DNA from: CAMBRQ01 sp945870325
GTDB lineage: Bacteria > Bacillota > Clostridia > Lachnospirales > Lachnospiraceae
Assembly: GCF_050313795.1 (NCBI RefSeq)
Contig: NZ_JBNPMC010000029.1
Span: forward strand, 1 to 46,308
DNA: 46,308 nucleotides
Reading direction: 5' to 3'
A program made the position numbers and the translations under genes. Position 1 is the stretch's first letter. Each line of letters opens with the position of its first letter. Below, one piece after another: positions 1 to 7,639 of this stretch. The notes below the pieces were generated by a model. The model saw only the letters and a program-made list of their open reading frames with translations, was not told the DNA's origin and did not search any database.

Positions 1-24
1 TTATGTACAAAGGAGGCTATACAC

Positions 25-267
25 ATGGATTATAAACCATCTGGTGTCTGTTCACAACTGATCAGAGTTGATGTGGACGGAGATATAATAAAAAATGTAG
101 AATTCGTTGGCGGATGCGCCGGAAACACTCAGGGAATCGCAAGCCTGGTGAAAGGAATGAATGTACATGATGCCATCTCCCGCATAGAGGGCATCACCTG
201 TGGCTTTAAATCAACATCCTGCCCGGATCAGTTAGCACAGGCATTGAAAAAAGCCATTGCAGAGTAA
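25..267 (+). CDS. TSCPD domain protein (TIGR03905-type)
   Basis: An 80-residue protein that is almost entirely one TSCPD domain. The signature TSCPDQLAQAL sits near the C-terminus, and cysteines at about residues 9, 31 and 59 are spaced as in this family, which also forms the tail of some ribonucleotide reductases. A strong ribosome binding site (AAAGGAGG) lies 7 nt before the ATG. A metal-binding or redox role is family inference; the free-standing form has no established reaction. The gene is followed by a hairpin terminator and no partner gene is visible downstream on this strand. Left neighbours lie outside the window. Confidence 0.85.
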   Translation: MDYKPSGVCSQLIRVDVDGDIIKNVEFVGGCAGNTQGIASLVKGMNVHDAISRIEGITCGFKSTSCPDQLAQALKKAIAE

Positions 268-292
268 TCGATTCTTGAACCTTGAAAACGAA

Positions 293-332
293 AAGGATAC
301 GAAGCGTAGCATGTGCCTCGTATCCTTCTCTG
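293..332. terminator. Hairpin terminator, probably bidirectional
   Basis: Ten-bp perfect arms (AAGGATACGA at 293-302, TCGTATCCTT at 318-327) close a 15-nt loop. On the plus strand it ends the TSCPD gene. On the minus strand it is followed by TTTTCGTTTTC and would end the structured RNA encoded just to the right. Confidence 0.7.
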
Positions 333-351
333 TTCTCTTTTACGTTCTCTT

Positions 352-502
352 TTGTGGCTGGAGAGATTGTGGGAAGTGCCGTCTACGACGACTTTAACCC
401 GTTTCGTGGGTCTACGGTTTCTCAATGTAAGGTCGAAATTAAATTAATAGTTTCTACTTATGCACCGCGGACGGCACCTCCCACAATCTCCCCAACCGGT
501 TT
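352..502 (-). ncRNA. Structured ncRNA, raiA-motif-like
   Basis: The region closes with a stem of about 28 bp (arms near 355-382 and 469-497) around an 85-nt interior. The strand is decided by wobble pairs: read on the minus strand all stem positions pair, with at least three G-U pairs, whereas on the plus strand the same positions are A-C mismatches. The interior holds short self-complementary segments (ACCC/GGGT, CGAC/GTCG) suggesting a compact or pseudoknotted core. A terminator follows at 293-332. The purine-rich single-stranded segments and general layout recall the raiA motif of Firmicutes, but that name is recollection, not a model search. It is neither 6S, SRP, RNase P nor tmRNA by sequence. 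Confidence 0.6.
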
Positions 503-644
503 TTACTTTTTCTCTTTGAATTACGGTTTTTTGTTTTGTTTTTTAATAAAATTTACTCTGATTGCTTTTTGTTTTTAATTTTTTGTTATGTTTTTGTTAT
601 TTTAATTATTTTCTTCTTTTTCTCTTATACTTTGGACTTTGATT
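503..644. other. AT-rich gene-free stretch
   Basis: About 140 bp of T-rich (plus strand) sequence between the structured RNA and the secreted-protein gene. On the minus strand it would be the A-rich upstream region of the RNA. I see no convincing -35/-10 pair and no ORF with a ribosome binding site. Confidence 0.5.
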
Positions 645-1127
645 TTATGGTTCTTCTATATAGACTCCATCAGTAAATGAACTACTCATATCAGAATTCG
701 CTGAATGTGTGCAACGAACTCGATAATAATAACCGCCTTCCACAGCTAAAGCTCGATTTGATCCTACTCTATCGGTATCAGAATTTTCCGCATGCCAATT
801 ATCATAACCCGACCATGAGTCATCACCTTTTTGTGCTCTCTCAACAATAACAGATATTTGCACATTTTCTACGGTGTGTGCAGCAATTGTGGTTCCACCT
901 GCATAAAGTCTCCCGGGTCCTAAACGAACACACTTTGAATAGCCAGTAAGCAGATCTTCTCCTCTTGTTATTTTTGTATCATAACCAATAGACTCCTCAT
1001 CATACGTTAAATATGAACCGTCTAAAATCGGATCATCTGATGCCGCCTGTACATCTTTTGCTGATATAAGTAGCATGCTCATTAACAGCATTAATGTGCA
1101 ACATACAGATGTCATTTTTATTCTCAC
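645..1127 (-). CDS. Secreted small protein, DUF6147-like
   Basis: A 160-residue protein with a classic signal peptide: basic N-terminus, hydrophobic stretch at about residues 8-22, and an AxA-like cleavage region near VQAA (about residue 29). The mature part is rich in Tyr, Gly and Ser with four Cys in total; it resembles the DUF6147 family seen in Lachnospiraceae (recollection). The start is uncertain: the listed start is a GTG about 12 nt after a GGAGGTG, and an in-frame ATG lies 12 nt further on. It follows the DUF4367-type gene on the same strand with a 75-nt gap. Function unknown; exported or surface-located by its signal peptide. Confidence 0.7.
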   Translation of the reverse strand: MRIKMTSVCCTLMLLMSMLLISAKDVQAASDDPILDGSYLTYDEESIGYDTKITRGEDLLTGYSKCVRLGPGRLYAGGTTIAAHTVENVQISVIVERAQKGDDSWSGYDNWHAENSDTDRVGSNRALAVEGGYYYRVRCTHSANSDMSSSFTDGVYIEEP

Positions 1128-1202
1128 TCTACTTTAACACCTCCTATCCTTCCTTTTACCCTCATATATATAAACACATAATTCTTCAAAAACTGACGCA
1201 AT

Positions 1203-2063
1203 TTACCTAACAAAATGCAAACTATTTATAATATTATAAAATTCTTCTTTTTTCATAGTTCCCATTAAAAAATATTCCAATCCTTGATATTCAAAACTTG
1301 CTGAATATCTCTCTGTTGATGAATCTTTTATTTTATACTCCTTAACCGTTATCATGCATTTCCCATTTTTAATTTCATGTTGAGCGACTTTTTCATCTTC
1401 AACATCTATTCCCCATGATGAATTTAAATACGATGCATTAATTAAATAAACTATATTTTCCCCATCGTGTGTATAAGTCACCTCTCCAATTTGAAGTTCT
1501 TTATCTAAATTTAAACTTTGAAACTCTATATCTACGACTCCATGAATAATTTTTACAGGTTCTATTCCAAATTCTTCACTTATTGTTTGATACGCCTCTT
1601 CTTCATTTTCTTCCACAATCACCCAATTATCTTCACTAGAGTTTATTTTCTCAACTTCTCTATTTCCAACCGCCTGTTTTACCATCTTCACGATTTTCTC
1701 CGGTCCACCCACGCTAGTTATCCCCATCCCCAGCACAATCACCAACACCGCTACCAACCCAATATAAATCTTAAGCGGCTTCCTCTTCCGCACAACCTTA
1801 CCCGTATTTTCTCCTTTTTCCTCTTCCGCCAGCATCTTTCTCCCCAGTTCCAACGCTCTGCGATCTTCCTCAGACAATCCAGAATATGACTTTTCTCTCT
1901 TCATTTCTCCAATCCGGTTTTCAATCCGCTCACGTATAGCATCCTGCATCCCCTCCGGCACACAGATATCCCCATCATTCTGAATCTCAACCTCTTCTTC
2001 CCGGGCCATCCTGTCATATTCACTTTTTACGATTTCTTCCAGTTGATCCTTCTTTTCCTTCAT
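1203..2063 (-). CDS. DUF4367-type membrane protein, anti-sigma-like
   Basis: A 286-residue protein with a highly charged cytoplasmic part (residues 1-95), one membrane span (about 98-118) and an extracytoplasmic domain ending in a DUF4367-like motif (FLMGTMKKEEFYNIINSL). This architecture is that of regulators paired with ECF sigma factors, with the N-terminal part in the cytosol and the DUF4367 part as outside sensor. No sigma factor gene is adjacent; the nearest ECF factor on the same strand starts 2.1 kb to the right (3637-4221), with the plus-strand murG between. Whether they work together is unknown. The secreted DUF6147-like protein lies directly downstream. Confidence 0.65.
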   Translation of the reverse strand: MKEKKDQLEEIVKSEYDRMAREEEVEIQNDGDICVPEGMQDAIRERIENRIGEMKREKSYSGLSEEDRRALELGRKMLAEEEKGENTGKVVRKRKPLKIYIGLVAVLVIVLGMGITSVGGPEKIVKMVKQAVGNREVEKINSSEDNWVIVEENEEEAYQTISEEFGIEPVKIIHGVVDIEFQSLNLDKELQIGEVTYTHDGENIVYLINASYLNSSWGIDVEDEKVAQHEIKNGKCMITVKEYKIKDSSTERYSASFEYQGLEYFLMGTMKKEEFYNIINSLHFVR

Positions 2064-2155
2064 ATCTATACCTCTTATTAATTAAATACTACCTAACATT
2101 CAACTAACAGCCAACACTCTCTACAACGCTTTCTCTCCTATGCTTCACACTATAG

Positions 2156-2358
2156 CCAGTAAGCAGTAGTTCTGAGAGGAAATGTGTTCCTAAGCAAGCA
2201 ATTCAGGGGCGTTCTTAATGGCGGTGAAATCCACTGTTTACGAAGACTTAGACATGAGGGTTCTCCCGAATGTCTTATAGTCGCAGTTAACAGTTAGTTC
2301 ACCGGAATGTTGCCCCGTTTGCGTGGAACATATTTCCTCTCAGAACGGCGTCCACTGG
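2156..2358 (+). ncRNA. ssrS: 6S RNA
   Basis: About 203 nt folding into the 6S architecture. The outer stem is CCAGT/ACTGG then GTTCTGAGAGG... (2169-2190) pairing with its partner at 2325-2346. An inner stem GCAAGC/GTTTGC, a GGGGC/GCCCC helix, a large bubble and a long apical hairpin follow. Two stem positions are G-U on the plus strand but A-C on the minus strand, so the plus strand is the RNA. 6S RNA mimics an open promoter and sequesters sigma-A RNA polymerase in stationary phase. It sits between the divergent DUF4367 gene and murG. I cannot place its promoter or 3' end exactly. Confidence 0.75.
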
Positions 2359-2409
2359 TTGAAGCGTGAACATTCACCATTAAGCCCTCTCGAAATCTTT
2401 TTCTTTCTC

Positions 2410-2437
2410 TTGACCAAATCCCCGCTAAACGTATAAT
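2410..2437 (+). promoter_or_regulatory. Sigma-A promoter of murG
   Basis: TTGACC at 2410-2415 and a perfect TATAAT at 2432-2437 with a 16-bp spacer, about 60 nt before the murG ATG. It lies just downstream of the 6S RNA, so murG probably has its own transcript. Confidence 0.7.
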
Positions 2438-2498
2438 ATAGTTATAACGTATATCGTACGAACATATTTATACATATTATCACGATTGGGAGGTCATT

Positions 2499-3566
2499 AT
2501 GAAACGCATTATCCTAACTGGTGGCGGCACCGCAGGTCATGTAACACCTAACATTGCCCTCTTGCCACGGCTCAAAGAATTACAATATGATATTCATTAT
2601 ATCGGCTCTTATAACGGCATTGAGAAGGAACTGATTGAACAATTCGGCATTCCTTATCACGGAATCTCTTCTGGTAAATTACGCCGTTACTTCAGTGTCC
2701 AGAACTTCACCGATCCTTTCCGAGTAATCAAAGGTCTGGGCGAAGCCAAGAAACTGGTAAAAATATTGAAACCGGATGTTATCTTTTCCAAAGGCGGTTT
2801 TGTATCTGTTCCTGTTGTACTTGCTGGAAAGAGCCGCCATGTACCAACGATTATTCATGAATCTGATATGACACCTGGTCTTGCAAACAAATTATCCCTG
2901 CCTTCAGCAACCAAAGTATGCTGTAACTTCCCAGAGACTTTGGAACACCTTCCGGATGGAAAAGCTGTTCTAACAGGTTCTCCGATTCGTCAGGAACTGT
3001 TATCCGGCGATAAATACAAGGCAAAGGAATTCCTCGGATTCACATCCGACAAGCCGGTAATCATGGTTGTCGGCGGAAGTCTTGGCTCCGTAGCAGTCAA
3101 TGATGCAGTACGCGGTATTCTTCCAGAACTACTTAAGACATTCCAAGTCGTACACCTTTGCGGAAAAGGAAAGGTTGACGACTCATTAAAAGGTCTTGAA
3201 GGCTACGCTCAGTTTGAATATATTAAAGAAGAACTAAAAGATCTCTTTGCATTAACCGATATCGTAATCTCACGAGCCGGAGCAAATGCCATCTGCGAAC
3301 TGCTTGCCCTGCACAAACCGAATCTCCTGATTCCACTTTCCGCTAACGCAAGCCGCGGCGACCAGATTCTGAATGCCCGTTCTTTTGAACGCCAGGGATA
3401 CAGCATTGTTCTGGAAGAGGAAGAACTAACCAAAGAAGTCCTTCTTGATTCCATTACCCACCTGTATGAAAACCGCGAGACATACATAGATGCTATGAAG
3501 CAGTCTCCACAGCAGAATTCAATCGATACTATTATTGATCTGATTGAATCTGTAACATCCAAATAA
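2499..3566 (+). CDS. murG: UDP-GlcNAc:lipid I GlcNAc transferase MurG
   Basis: Peripheral membrane glycosyltransferase that converts lipid I to lipid II in peptidoglycan synthesis. The 355-residue length is normal. The N-terminal lipid-binding motif GGGTAGHVTPN is at residues 8-18, a second glycine loop (GGSLGS) begins the C-terminal Rossmann domain near 190, and the UDP-GlcNAc region (SRAGANAICELLAL) follows at about 257-270. A GGGAGG ribosome binding site precedes the ATG. The gene stands alone rather than in a dcw cluster, with its own promoter and terminator. The solitary location is the only oddity. Confidence 0.93.
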   Translation: MKRIILTGGGTAGHVTPNIALLPRLKELQYDIHYIGSYNGIEKELIEQFGIPYHGISSGKLRRYFSVQNFTDPFRVIKGLGEAKKLVKILKPDVIFSKGGFVSVPVVLAGKSRHVPTIIHESDMTPGLANKLSLPSATKVCCNFPETLEHLPDGKAVLTGSPIRQELLSGDKYKAKEFLGFTSDKPVIMVVGGSLGSVAVNDAVRGILPELLKTFQVVHLCGKGKVDDSLKGLEGYAQFEYIKEELKDLFALTDIVISRAGANAICELLALHKPNLLIPLSANASRGDQILNARSFERQGYSIVLEEEELTKEVLLDSITHLYENRETYIDAMKQSPQQNSIDTIIDLIESVTSK

Positions 3567-3610
3567 CTCTATTCATATACAGATATAATCCACTACATTG
3601 ATTTATAGAA

Positions 3611-3637
3611 AACAGGTGTCAATACGGCACCTGTTTT
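3611..3637. terminator. Terminator after murG, shared with the sigma gene
   Basis: Arms AACAGGTG and CACCTGTT with a T run (plus strand) end murG. The hairpin touches the stop codon of the convergent sigma factor gene and so probably serves both. Confidence 0.75.
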
Positions 3638-4221
3638 TAGTCTTTATGCAAGTGGTCATACTCATCTTTATAATTTTCTTTTATCCACTTTCTTGCTCTA
3701 TACAGCATACTATGTAACACTTCCAGAGTTACACCCATGTTTTCGGCAACTTCCTTCTGCGGCTTTTCCAAAACATACGAAATCGTAATCGCATCATACC
3801 ATCTCGGATTCTTCTCATACAATGCTGCAAATATATCTTCTTTCAACTCCACGAATTCCCGCTGTTTTATCTTTCTGACGAAGACCTCTTCAGGGCTTTC
3901 ACCCGAATCAGCAAGAATCGTTTCTTCTTCCATGCTCAGATCTTCTACCAGATACTCACGCGCTCTGTCTCTTTTCAGATTCAACGCCATATATTTCGCC
4001 GTCAGAATTAACCAAGATCTTGCAGCATCTACGTTGATATGATCAATATTCAGATATAATTTTATAAATACATTCTGTGCAATCTCTTCTGCCGCATGAT
4101 GATTTCTGGAGTATTTCAAGGCTACCTTGTATACAATCTCAAAATTGCTATTATAGATTGTATCGAAGATAGAATTTTCTTTTGACTCGATTCCCACTGA
4201 CTCATCCTTCGCTTCCAACAC
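3637..4221 (-). CDS. ECF-type RNA polymerase sigma factor
   Basis: A 194-residue sigma-70 family protein. Region 2 is visible at about residues 20-80 (IAQNVFIKLYLNID, with RSWLILTAKYMALNLKRD) and region 4 with its helix-turn-helix at about 140-180 (EKPQKEVAENMGVTLEVLHSMLYRARKW). The start is GTG, and it overlaps the TAG stop of the HIT gene by one base (TAGTG), so the two are translationally coupled. No anti-sigma gene is adjacent, which is unusual for the class. A 30-residue extension precedes region 2. Confidence 0.85.
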   Translation of the reverse strand: MLEAKDESVGIESKENSIFDTIYNSNFEIVYKVALKYSRNHHAAEEIAQNVFIKLYLNIDHINVDAARSWLILTAKYMALNLKRDRAREYLVEDLSMEEETILADSGESPEEVFVRKIKQREFVELKEDIFAALYEKNPRWYDAITISYVLEKPQKEVAENMGVTLEVLHSMLYRARKWIKENYKDEYDHLHKD

Positions 4222-4628
4222 TATTTTATCTTACTTAAGATATCCTCTTTATCCTCTTCTGTTAATTCTCCCATCTTCCATCCAAGTCCTACGCTGTCAT
4301 CCTTATATCTTGGAATCATATGCAGATGGAAATGGAATACCGTCTGTCCCGCAGCCTCTCCGTTATTCTGAACGATATTGTAACCATCACATCCAAGAAC
4401 ATCTGTGAGTTTTGTAATCATCTTCTTAGCAAGAACCAGTACTTTTGCTGCTACTTCATCGTCTAATTCATAGAGATTTGCATAATGCTCCTTTGGAAGA
4501 ATTAGTGCATGCCCCTTAGATGCCGGGCTTGCATCTAGAATTACACGAAAATCATCGTCCTCATATAAAGTAGATGTCGGTATCTCTCCATTAGCAAGTT
4601 TACAAAATATGCAATTTTCATCCTTCAT
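4221..4628 (-). CDS. HIT family nucleotide hydrolase
   Basis: A 135-residue HIT protein, the Hint/Fhit-type purine nucleoside phosphoramidase or dinucleoside hydrolase fold. The catalytic histidine triad HFHLHMIPR is at about residues 98-106, and the N-terminal CIFCK pair suggests the zinc-containing Hint subgroup. It is cytosolic. The ATG follows a typical ribosome binding site at the divergent junction with the histidine kinase gene. Its stop codon overlaps the start of the ECF sigma factor gene, an unusual pairing whose meaning is unknown. Confidence 0.92.
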   Translation of the reverse strand: MKDENCIFCKLANGEIPTSTLYEDDDFRVILDASPASKGHALILPKEHYANLYELDDEVAAKVLVLAKKMITKLTDVLGCDGYNIVQNNGEAAGQTVFHFHLHMIPRYKDDSVGLGWKMGELTEEDKEDILSKIK

Positions 4629-4716
4629 ATTATCAGCCTTCTTTCCTCAAAAATAATAATTGATTATTTTAACCGCCGATGCTAAACTGATACATCAGAA
4701 AGGGGCGGTAATTACT

Positions 4717-5475
4717 ATGTTTTCAACGACAGACTACGACAACTTGCAACAGATTATGGAAGAAAGTCCTGAGAAAAAAGAACTTCTCACAAGACTTCTC
4801 GAATCTCAAAGAATGGAGATCAGCACCATAAGCCATGAGATTCGTAATCCACTTACACTTGTATATAGCACTTTACAGTTAATCGAAACTCAACACCCGG
4901 AAGTCTTATCCTTCCGTCACTGGGATGCCATGCATCAGGACATCGAGTACATGAAGCAACTGTTAGAAGAACTATCTTCCTATAATAATGGAGAGCGGCT
5001 GACCCTGTCCGATATTAATGCAGATGTCTTCTTAAAAACACTGGCTCTGTCCTTCGCATCTTCAATTCTGGACACTGAGATTGAATTCACCTCCAGAATT
5101 GCACCAAACTTACCGGTAATCACAATAGACTCTATCAAAATCAGGCAGACACTGCTGAACCTCTTAAGCAATGCAAGAGATGCCGTTGTCTCCTGCCCGG
5201 ATTGTAAGCATCCATCAATCACTCTGAATGCAAGCCTTACAAACAAAGACACAATACTTCAGATTAAAATAACTGATACCGGCTGCGGAATATCCGAAGA
5301 AAACCTGCCTTCTATCTTCGAGCCATTTGTTACCCACAAATCGAACGGAACCGGTCTTGGTCTTGCCATTGCCAGGCGCATTATTACCGCCCATCAAGGC
5401 TCCATCACAGTAACATCAAGCCTGGGAAAAGGCACTTCCTTCATTATTACGCTTCCAGTACAGAAGAACGCTTAA
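4717..5475 (+). CDS. Orphan soluble sensor histidine kinase
   Basis: A 252-residue cytosolic kinase with no membrane segment and almost no sensor domain. A phosphoacceptor H box (SHEIRNPLT) is near residue 40, an N box (NLLSNARDAV) near 150, and G1 (DTGCGI) and G2 (GTGLGLAIARR) in the C-terminal ATPase domain. The ATG at 4717 is chosen because AAAGGGG precedes it; the in-frame extension upstream is AT-rich and lacks a ribosome binding site. No response regulator lies nearby, so it may feed a phosphorelay, as the short orphan kinases of spore formers do (inference). Its last 60 bp overlap the convergent rhomboid gene. Confidence 0.85.
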   Translation: MFSTTDYDNLQQIMEESPEKKELLTRLLESQRMEISTISHEIRNPLTLVYSTLQLIETQHPEVLSFRHWDAMHQDIEYMKQLLEELSSYNNGERLTLSDINADVFLKTLALSFASSILDTEIEFTSRIAPNLPVITIDSIKIRQTLLNLLSNARDAVVSCPDCKHPSITLNASLTNKDTILQIKITDTGCGISEENLPSIFEPFVTHKSNGTGLGLAIARRIITAHQGSITVTSSLGKGTSFIITLPVQKNA

Positions 5476-6030
5476 TAGGAATCCTGACACCAGTCCTCCA
5501 ATATGCGCCATATTATCGACACCACTGCTGGTAAATCCATAATACAAACTAAGCGCAACCATAAATACAAGTCCTCTGCCAGTAATATCTCCAATGCGCC
5601 CTTTGTTACGGATTGCTACATACAGCAAGGCACCAACAATTCCAAATATTGCACCCGATGCTCCTGCCGACACAGCATAATCACCTGTCTGCATCTCACA
5701 CCATGCAGACAGAGCATTTCCGCCCAAACCACTCAAAATATATATAATGATAAACTTAATCTTCCCAATCTCAATTTCCAGGTTCCACCCGATCAGCACC
5801 AACATAACCATATTGCTCATCAGATGCTCGAATCCAAAGTGAAGAAAAATACTAGTGAGTAGCCGATAGAATTCTCCTTGCTCTGTAACCAGCGGAACAT
5901 ACATTGCCCCATGCGCCAATAAGAACCTTCCATCTTCTGTCATTCCCTGGAATGTAAGCACAAAAAACACTATAACATTCGCTGCTGCCAATAATATGGT
6001 ACAGGGTGCTTTTCTTTTATACTCTTTCAT
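5416..6030 (-). CDS. Rhomboid family intramembrane serine protease
   Basis: A 204-residue integral membrane protein of the minimal six-span rhomboid size. The catalytic serine is in GASGAIFG (S125) and the catalytic histidine in HIGG (H176); the fold-defining HFGFEHLMSNM segment is near residue 65. It cleaves transmembrane helices of membrane substrates; the substrate is unknown. The 3' end runs 60 bp into the convergent histidine kinase gene. An AGGTGA precedes the ATG at a slightly long distance. Confidence 0.9.
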   Translation of the reverse strand: MKEYKRKAPCTILLAAANVIVFFVLTFQGMTEDGRFLLAHGAMYVPLVTEQGEFYRLLTSIFLHFGFEHLMSNMVMLVLIGWNLEIEIGKIKFIIIYILSGLGGNALSAWCEMQTGDYAVSAGASGAIFGIVGALLYVAIRNKGRIGDITGRGLVFMVALSLYYGFTSSGVDNMAHIGGLVSGFLLSVLLYWKRNNEGSAFSQA

Positions 6031-6107
6031 CTATTGCCGATTCACCTCTGGTATATTTTTCCATTTATCCCGTCTAGTATAACATACTTTTCTCCAGATA
6101 GTAACCA

Positions 6108-6382
6108 TTATTCTGCATTCTCTTCTGCATTATTACTCTGACCCAGCAGCCTGTTTATAGTATCTATATCCTCTTCTAATAAGTCAGCTATTTCTTTCAC
6201 TGTCATCCCTTTTGCATATTTCTTTTCTGCTAACTCTTTTAACAGTTCTTCTCTTCCCTCTTCTCTCTCATAATACTTTTCTTCCCATGCCTGCATATAT
6301 CTCACCCCGACTTCTTCGCTTGCCCTCACCTTACGCACTCGGTTATGTATACGTTTAATAATGGCACCATATTTCTACCCAT
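6108..6382 (-). pseudogene. Remnant of an Rpn-type nuclease/transposase gene
   Basis: The frame at 6108-6338 encodes the coiled, charged tail typical of Rpn (PD-(D/E)XK, transposase_31-like) proteins: a YMQAWEEKYYEREEG segment and the end motif KGMTVKEIADLLEED. Upstream, a good promoter (6395-6424), GGAG ribosome binding site and ATG at 6382 open a different frame that begins MGRN, as intact members often do, but stops after 18 codons. The simplest reading is an internal deletion that removed the nuclease domain and joined the ends out of frame. A small functional peptide from the tail cannot be excluded. Confidence 0.6.
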
Positions 6383-6394
6383 AGTTTCTCCTTT

Positions 6395-6424
6395 ATATTA
6401 TCATATTATTTATGCTGTTAACAA
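6395..6424 (-). promoter_or_regulatory. Promoter of the Rpn remnant
   Basis: On the minus strand TTGTTA (6419-6424) and TAATAT (6395-6400) with an 18-bp spacer, directly before the ribosome binding site and the ATG at 6382. Confidence 0.4.
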
Positions 6425-6460
6425 ATAGTTTTAACTTGTACGATTCCTAGTCATACCTTA

Positions 6461-7195
6461 CTACAATTCCTCTTCTTCGATATGCAGACCATCCCAATCT
6501 CCCCATTTAGGTTTCTTATGCCTGGTGAGGAAACGTTTTACTGGTGTCCATAGGTTTTCTGTCTCTCGCATAATAGAACTTCCCAACTCCTGCTCTGTAA
6601 TCCAGTCGTGTTCTGCTGTATCATATTTTATATAACTGTCTTCTTTTTCTTTCATATCTTCATACATCTCTTCCCCACTGTCTTTAGGCTTGTCCTGAAG
6701 GCATTCTGCTATTAGCTTCTCCAGACTATAATTCTCCTCCATTGTCTTCTTATGAAGCAAAAATACCATGCTGACACAATCCTGGTCCTGATAATCTGCC
6801 TGCTTCACCAGATATTCTGTCAACTTATGGAATTCTTCCCACAGATCCTGCTGCGCCAGCGGATAATAACAGAAGTAAAACTTTTCTTCTTCATAGAAGA
6901 TATATTCCGGTTTCAATAAAATACAATGTATATCCAGTAGATATTTTTCTACTTCTTTAATTACTATTTTAAGATTAGAAAGAAATATTTTTATATCTTC
7001 AGAAGTAATTTTACTTCTTTCAAACATTGCTTTCATCGATATCTTTCCGCTAACATCATAATCATAATAACTGTTTCCATTCATACCTCTGCCGCCTACT
7101 TTTAACACTCCATCCAGATGATTCGCCTTTAACATACACATCTGATAATCTTCCCGATATAGGGTCTTCTCTTCGATCGTAATCTTACGTTCCAT
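6461..7195 (-). CDS. DUF6382 protein of the Tad/Flp pilus operon
   Basis: A 244-residue protein without signal or membrane span. The N-terminal 150 residues match my recollection of DUF6382 proteins, which in Lachnospiraceae close Tad/Flp operons and usually carry a C-terminal FHA domain. Here the C-terminal part is a charged linker (DSGEEMYEDMKEKED) ending in GLHIEEEEL, with no visible FHA motif. It is the last gene of the pilus operon, 33 nt after the TadE gene. A role in regulating pilus assembly is inference from position. AAAGGGA precedes the ATG. Confidence 0.7.
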   Translation of the reverse strand: MERKITIEEKTLYREDYQMCMLKANHLDGVLKVGGRGMNGNSYYDYDVSGKISMKAMFERSKITSEDIKIFLSNLKIVIKEVEKYLLDIHCILLKPEYIFYEEEKFYFCYYPLAQQDLWEEFHKLTEYLVKQADYQDQDCVSMVFLLHKKTMEENYSLEKLIAECLQDKPKDSGEEMYEDMKEKEDSYIKYDTAEHDWITEQELGSSIMRETENLWTPVKRFLTRHKKPKWGDWDGLHIEEEEL

Positions 7196-7228
7196 CCTGT
7201 TCCCTTTCTTTTTGACTCTCCTAATTCT

Positions 7229-7639
7229 TTATTTTTTTAATCGTCTTATATTCCGTATATATCTCTCCGGTTCTGTTACTGCTGCTCTTTTTACTATGGA
7301 TACTTTCATCCACTTCCTTTTAGCACTTACTACAATCTCAATCTCTTTATCCTCTACAGTAACTACAACTCGCGGATATGAAAAAAGTATGCACTTATTC
7401 CTCACCCGCTGGGAAAGCAGAGACTCTAATTCCCCCGCTTCTACGCCATCCTTCTCTCTCGCTTTGGTACTTCCCACCACCACAGTCTCATATGCTGCTC
7501 CTGACAGAATATTTTTATCGTGATAATAAAATACTGCCAGGATACATCCCATAGTCAGGAAGAGAATCATGGGCATAAGAAAAGACATCTCTATCGTCAT
7601 GCTGCCATGAACGCTCCGTTTTCTCACCTGCTTACTCAC
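7229..7639 (-). CDS. TadE-like pseudopilin
   Basis: A 136-residue protein with the TadE signature: a short basic N-terminus, then GSMTIEMSFLMPMILFLTMGC, where the Glu of TIEMSF is the conserved Glu after the prepilin cleavage site. One hydrophobic helix is followed by an extracytoplasmic part. The start is GTG, overlapping the prepilin peptidase stop by 4 bp (GTGA) with GGAGGGGG upstream. It is probably processed by the adjacent A24 peptidase and takes part in pilus assembly. Confidence 0.8.
   Translation of the reverse strand: MSKQVRKRSVHGSMTIEMSFLMPMILFLTMGCILAVFYYHDKNILSGAAYETVVVGSTKAREKDGVEAGELESLLSQRVRNKCILFSYPRVVVTVEDKEIEIVVSAKRKWMKVSIVKRAAVTEPERYIRNIRRLKK

Noticed and set aside
282..578. 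A 98-residue plus-strand ORF and a 65-residue minus-strand ORF
   Set aside because: Both run through a terminator and a highly structured RNA and have no ribosome binding site or protein-like composition.
4660..4716. Longer histidine kinase start
   Set aside because: AAAGGGG lies directly before the ATG at 4717, while the upstream region is the divergent promoter area with HIT.
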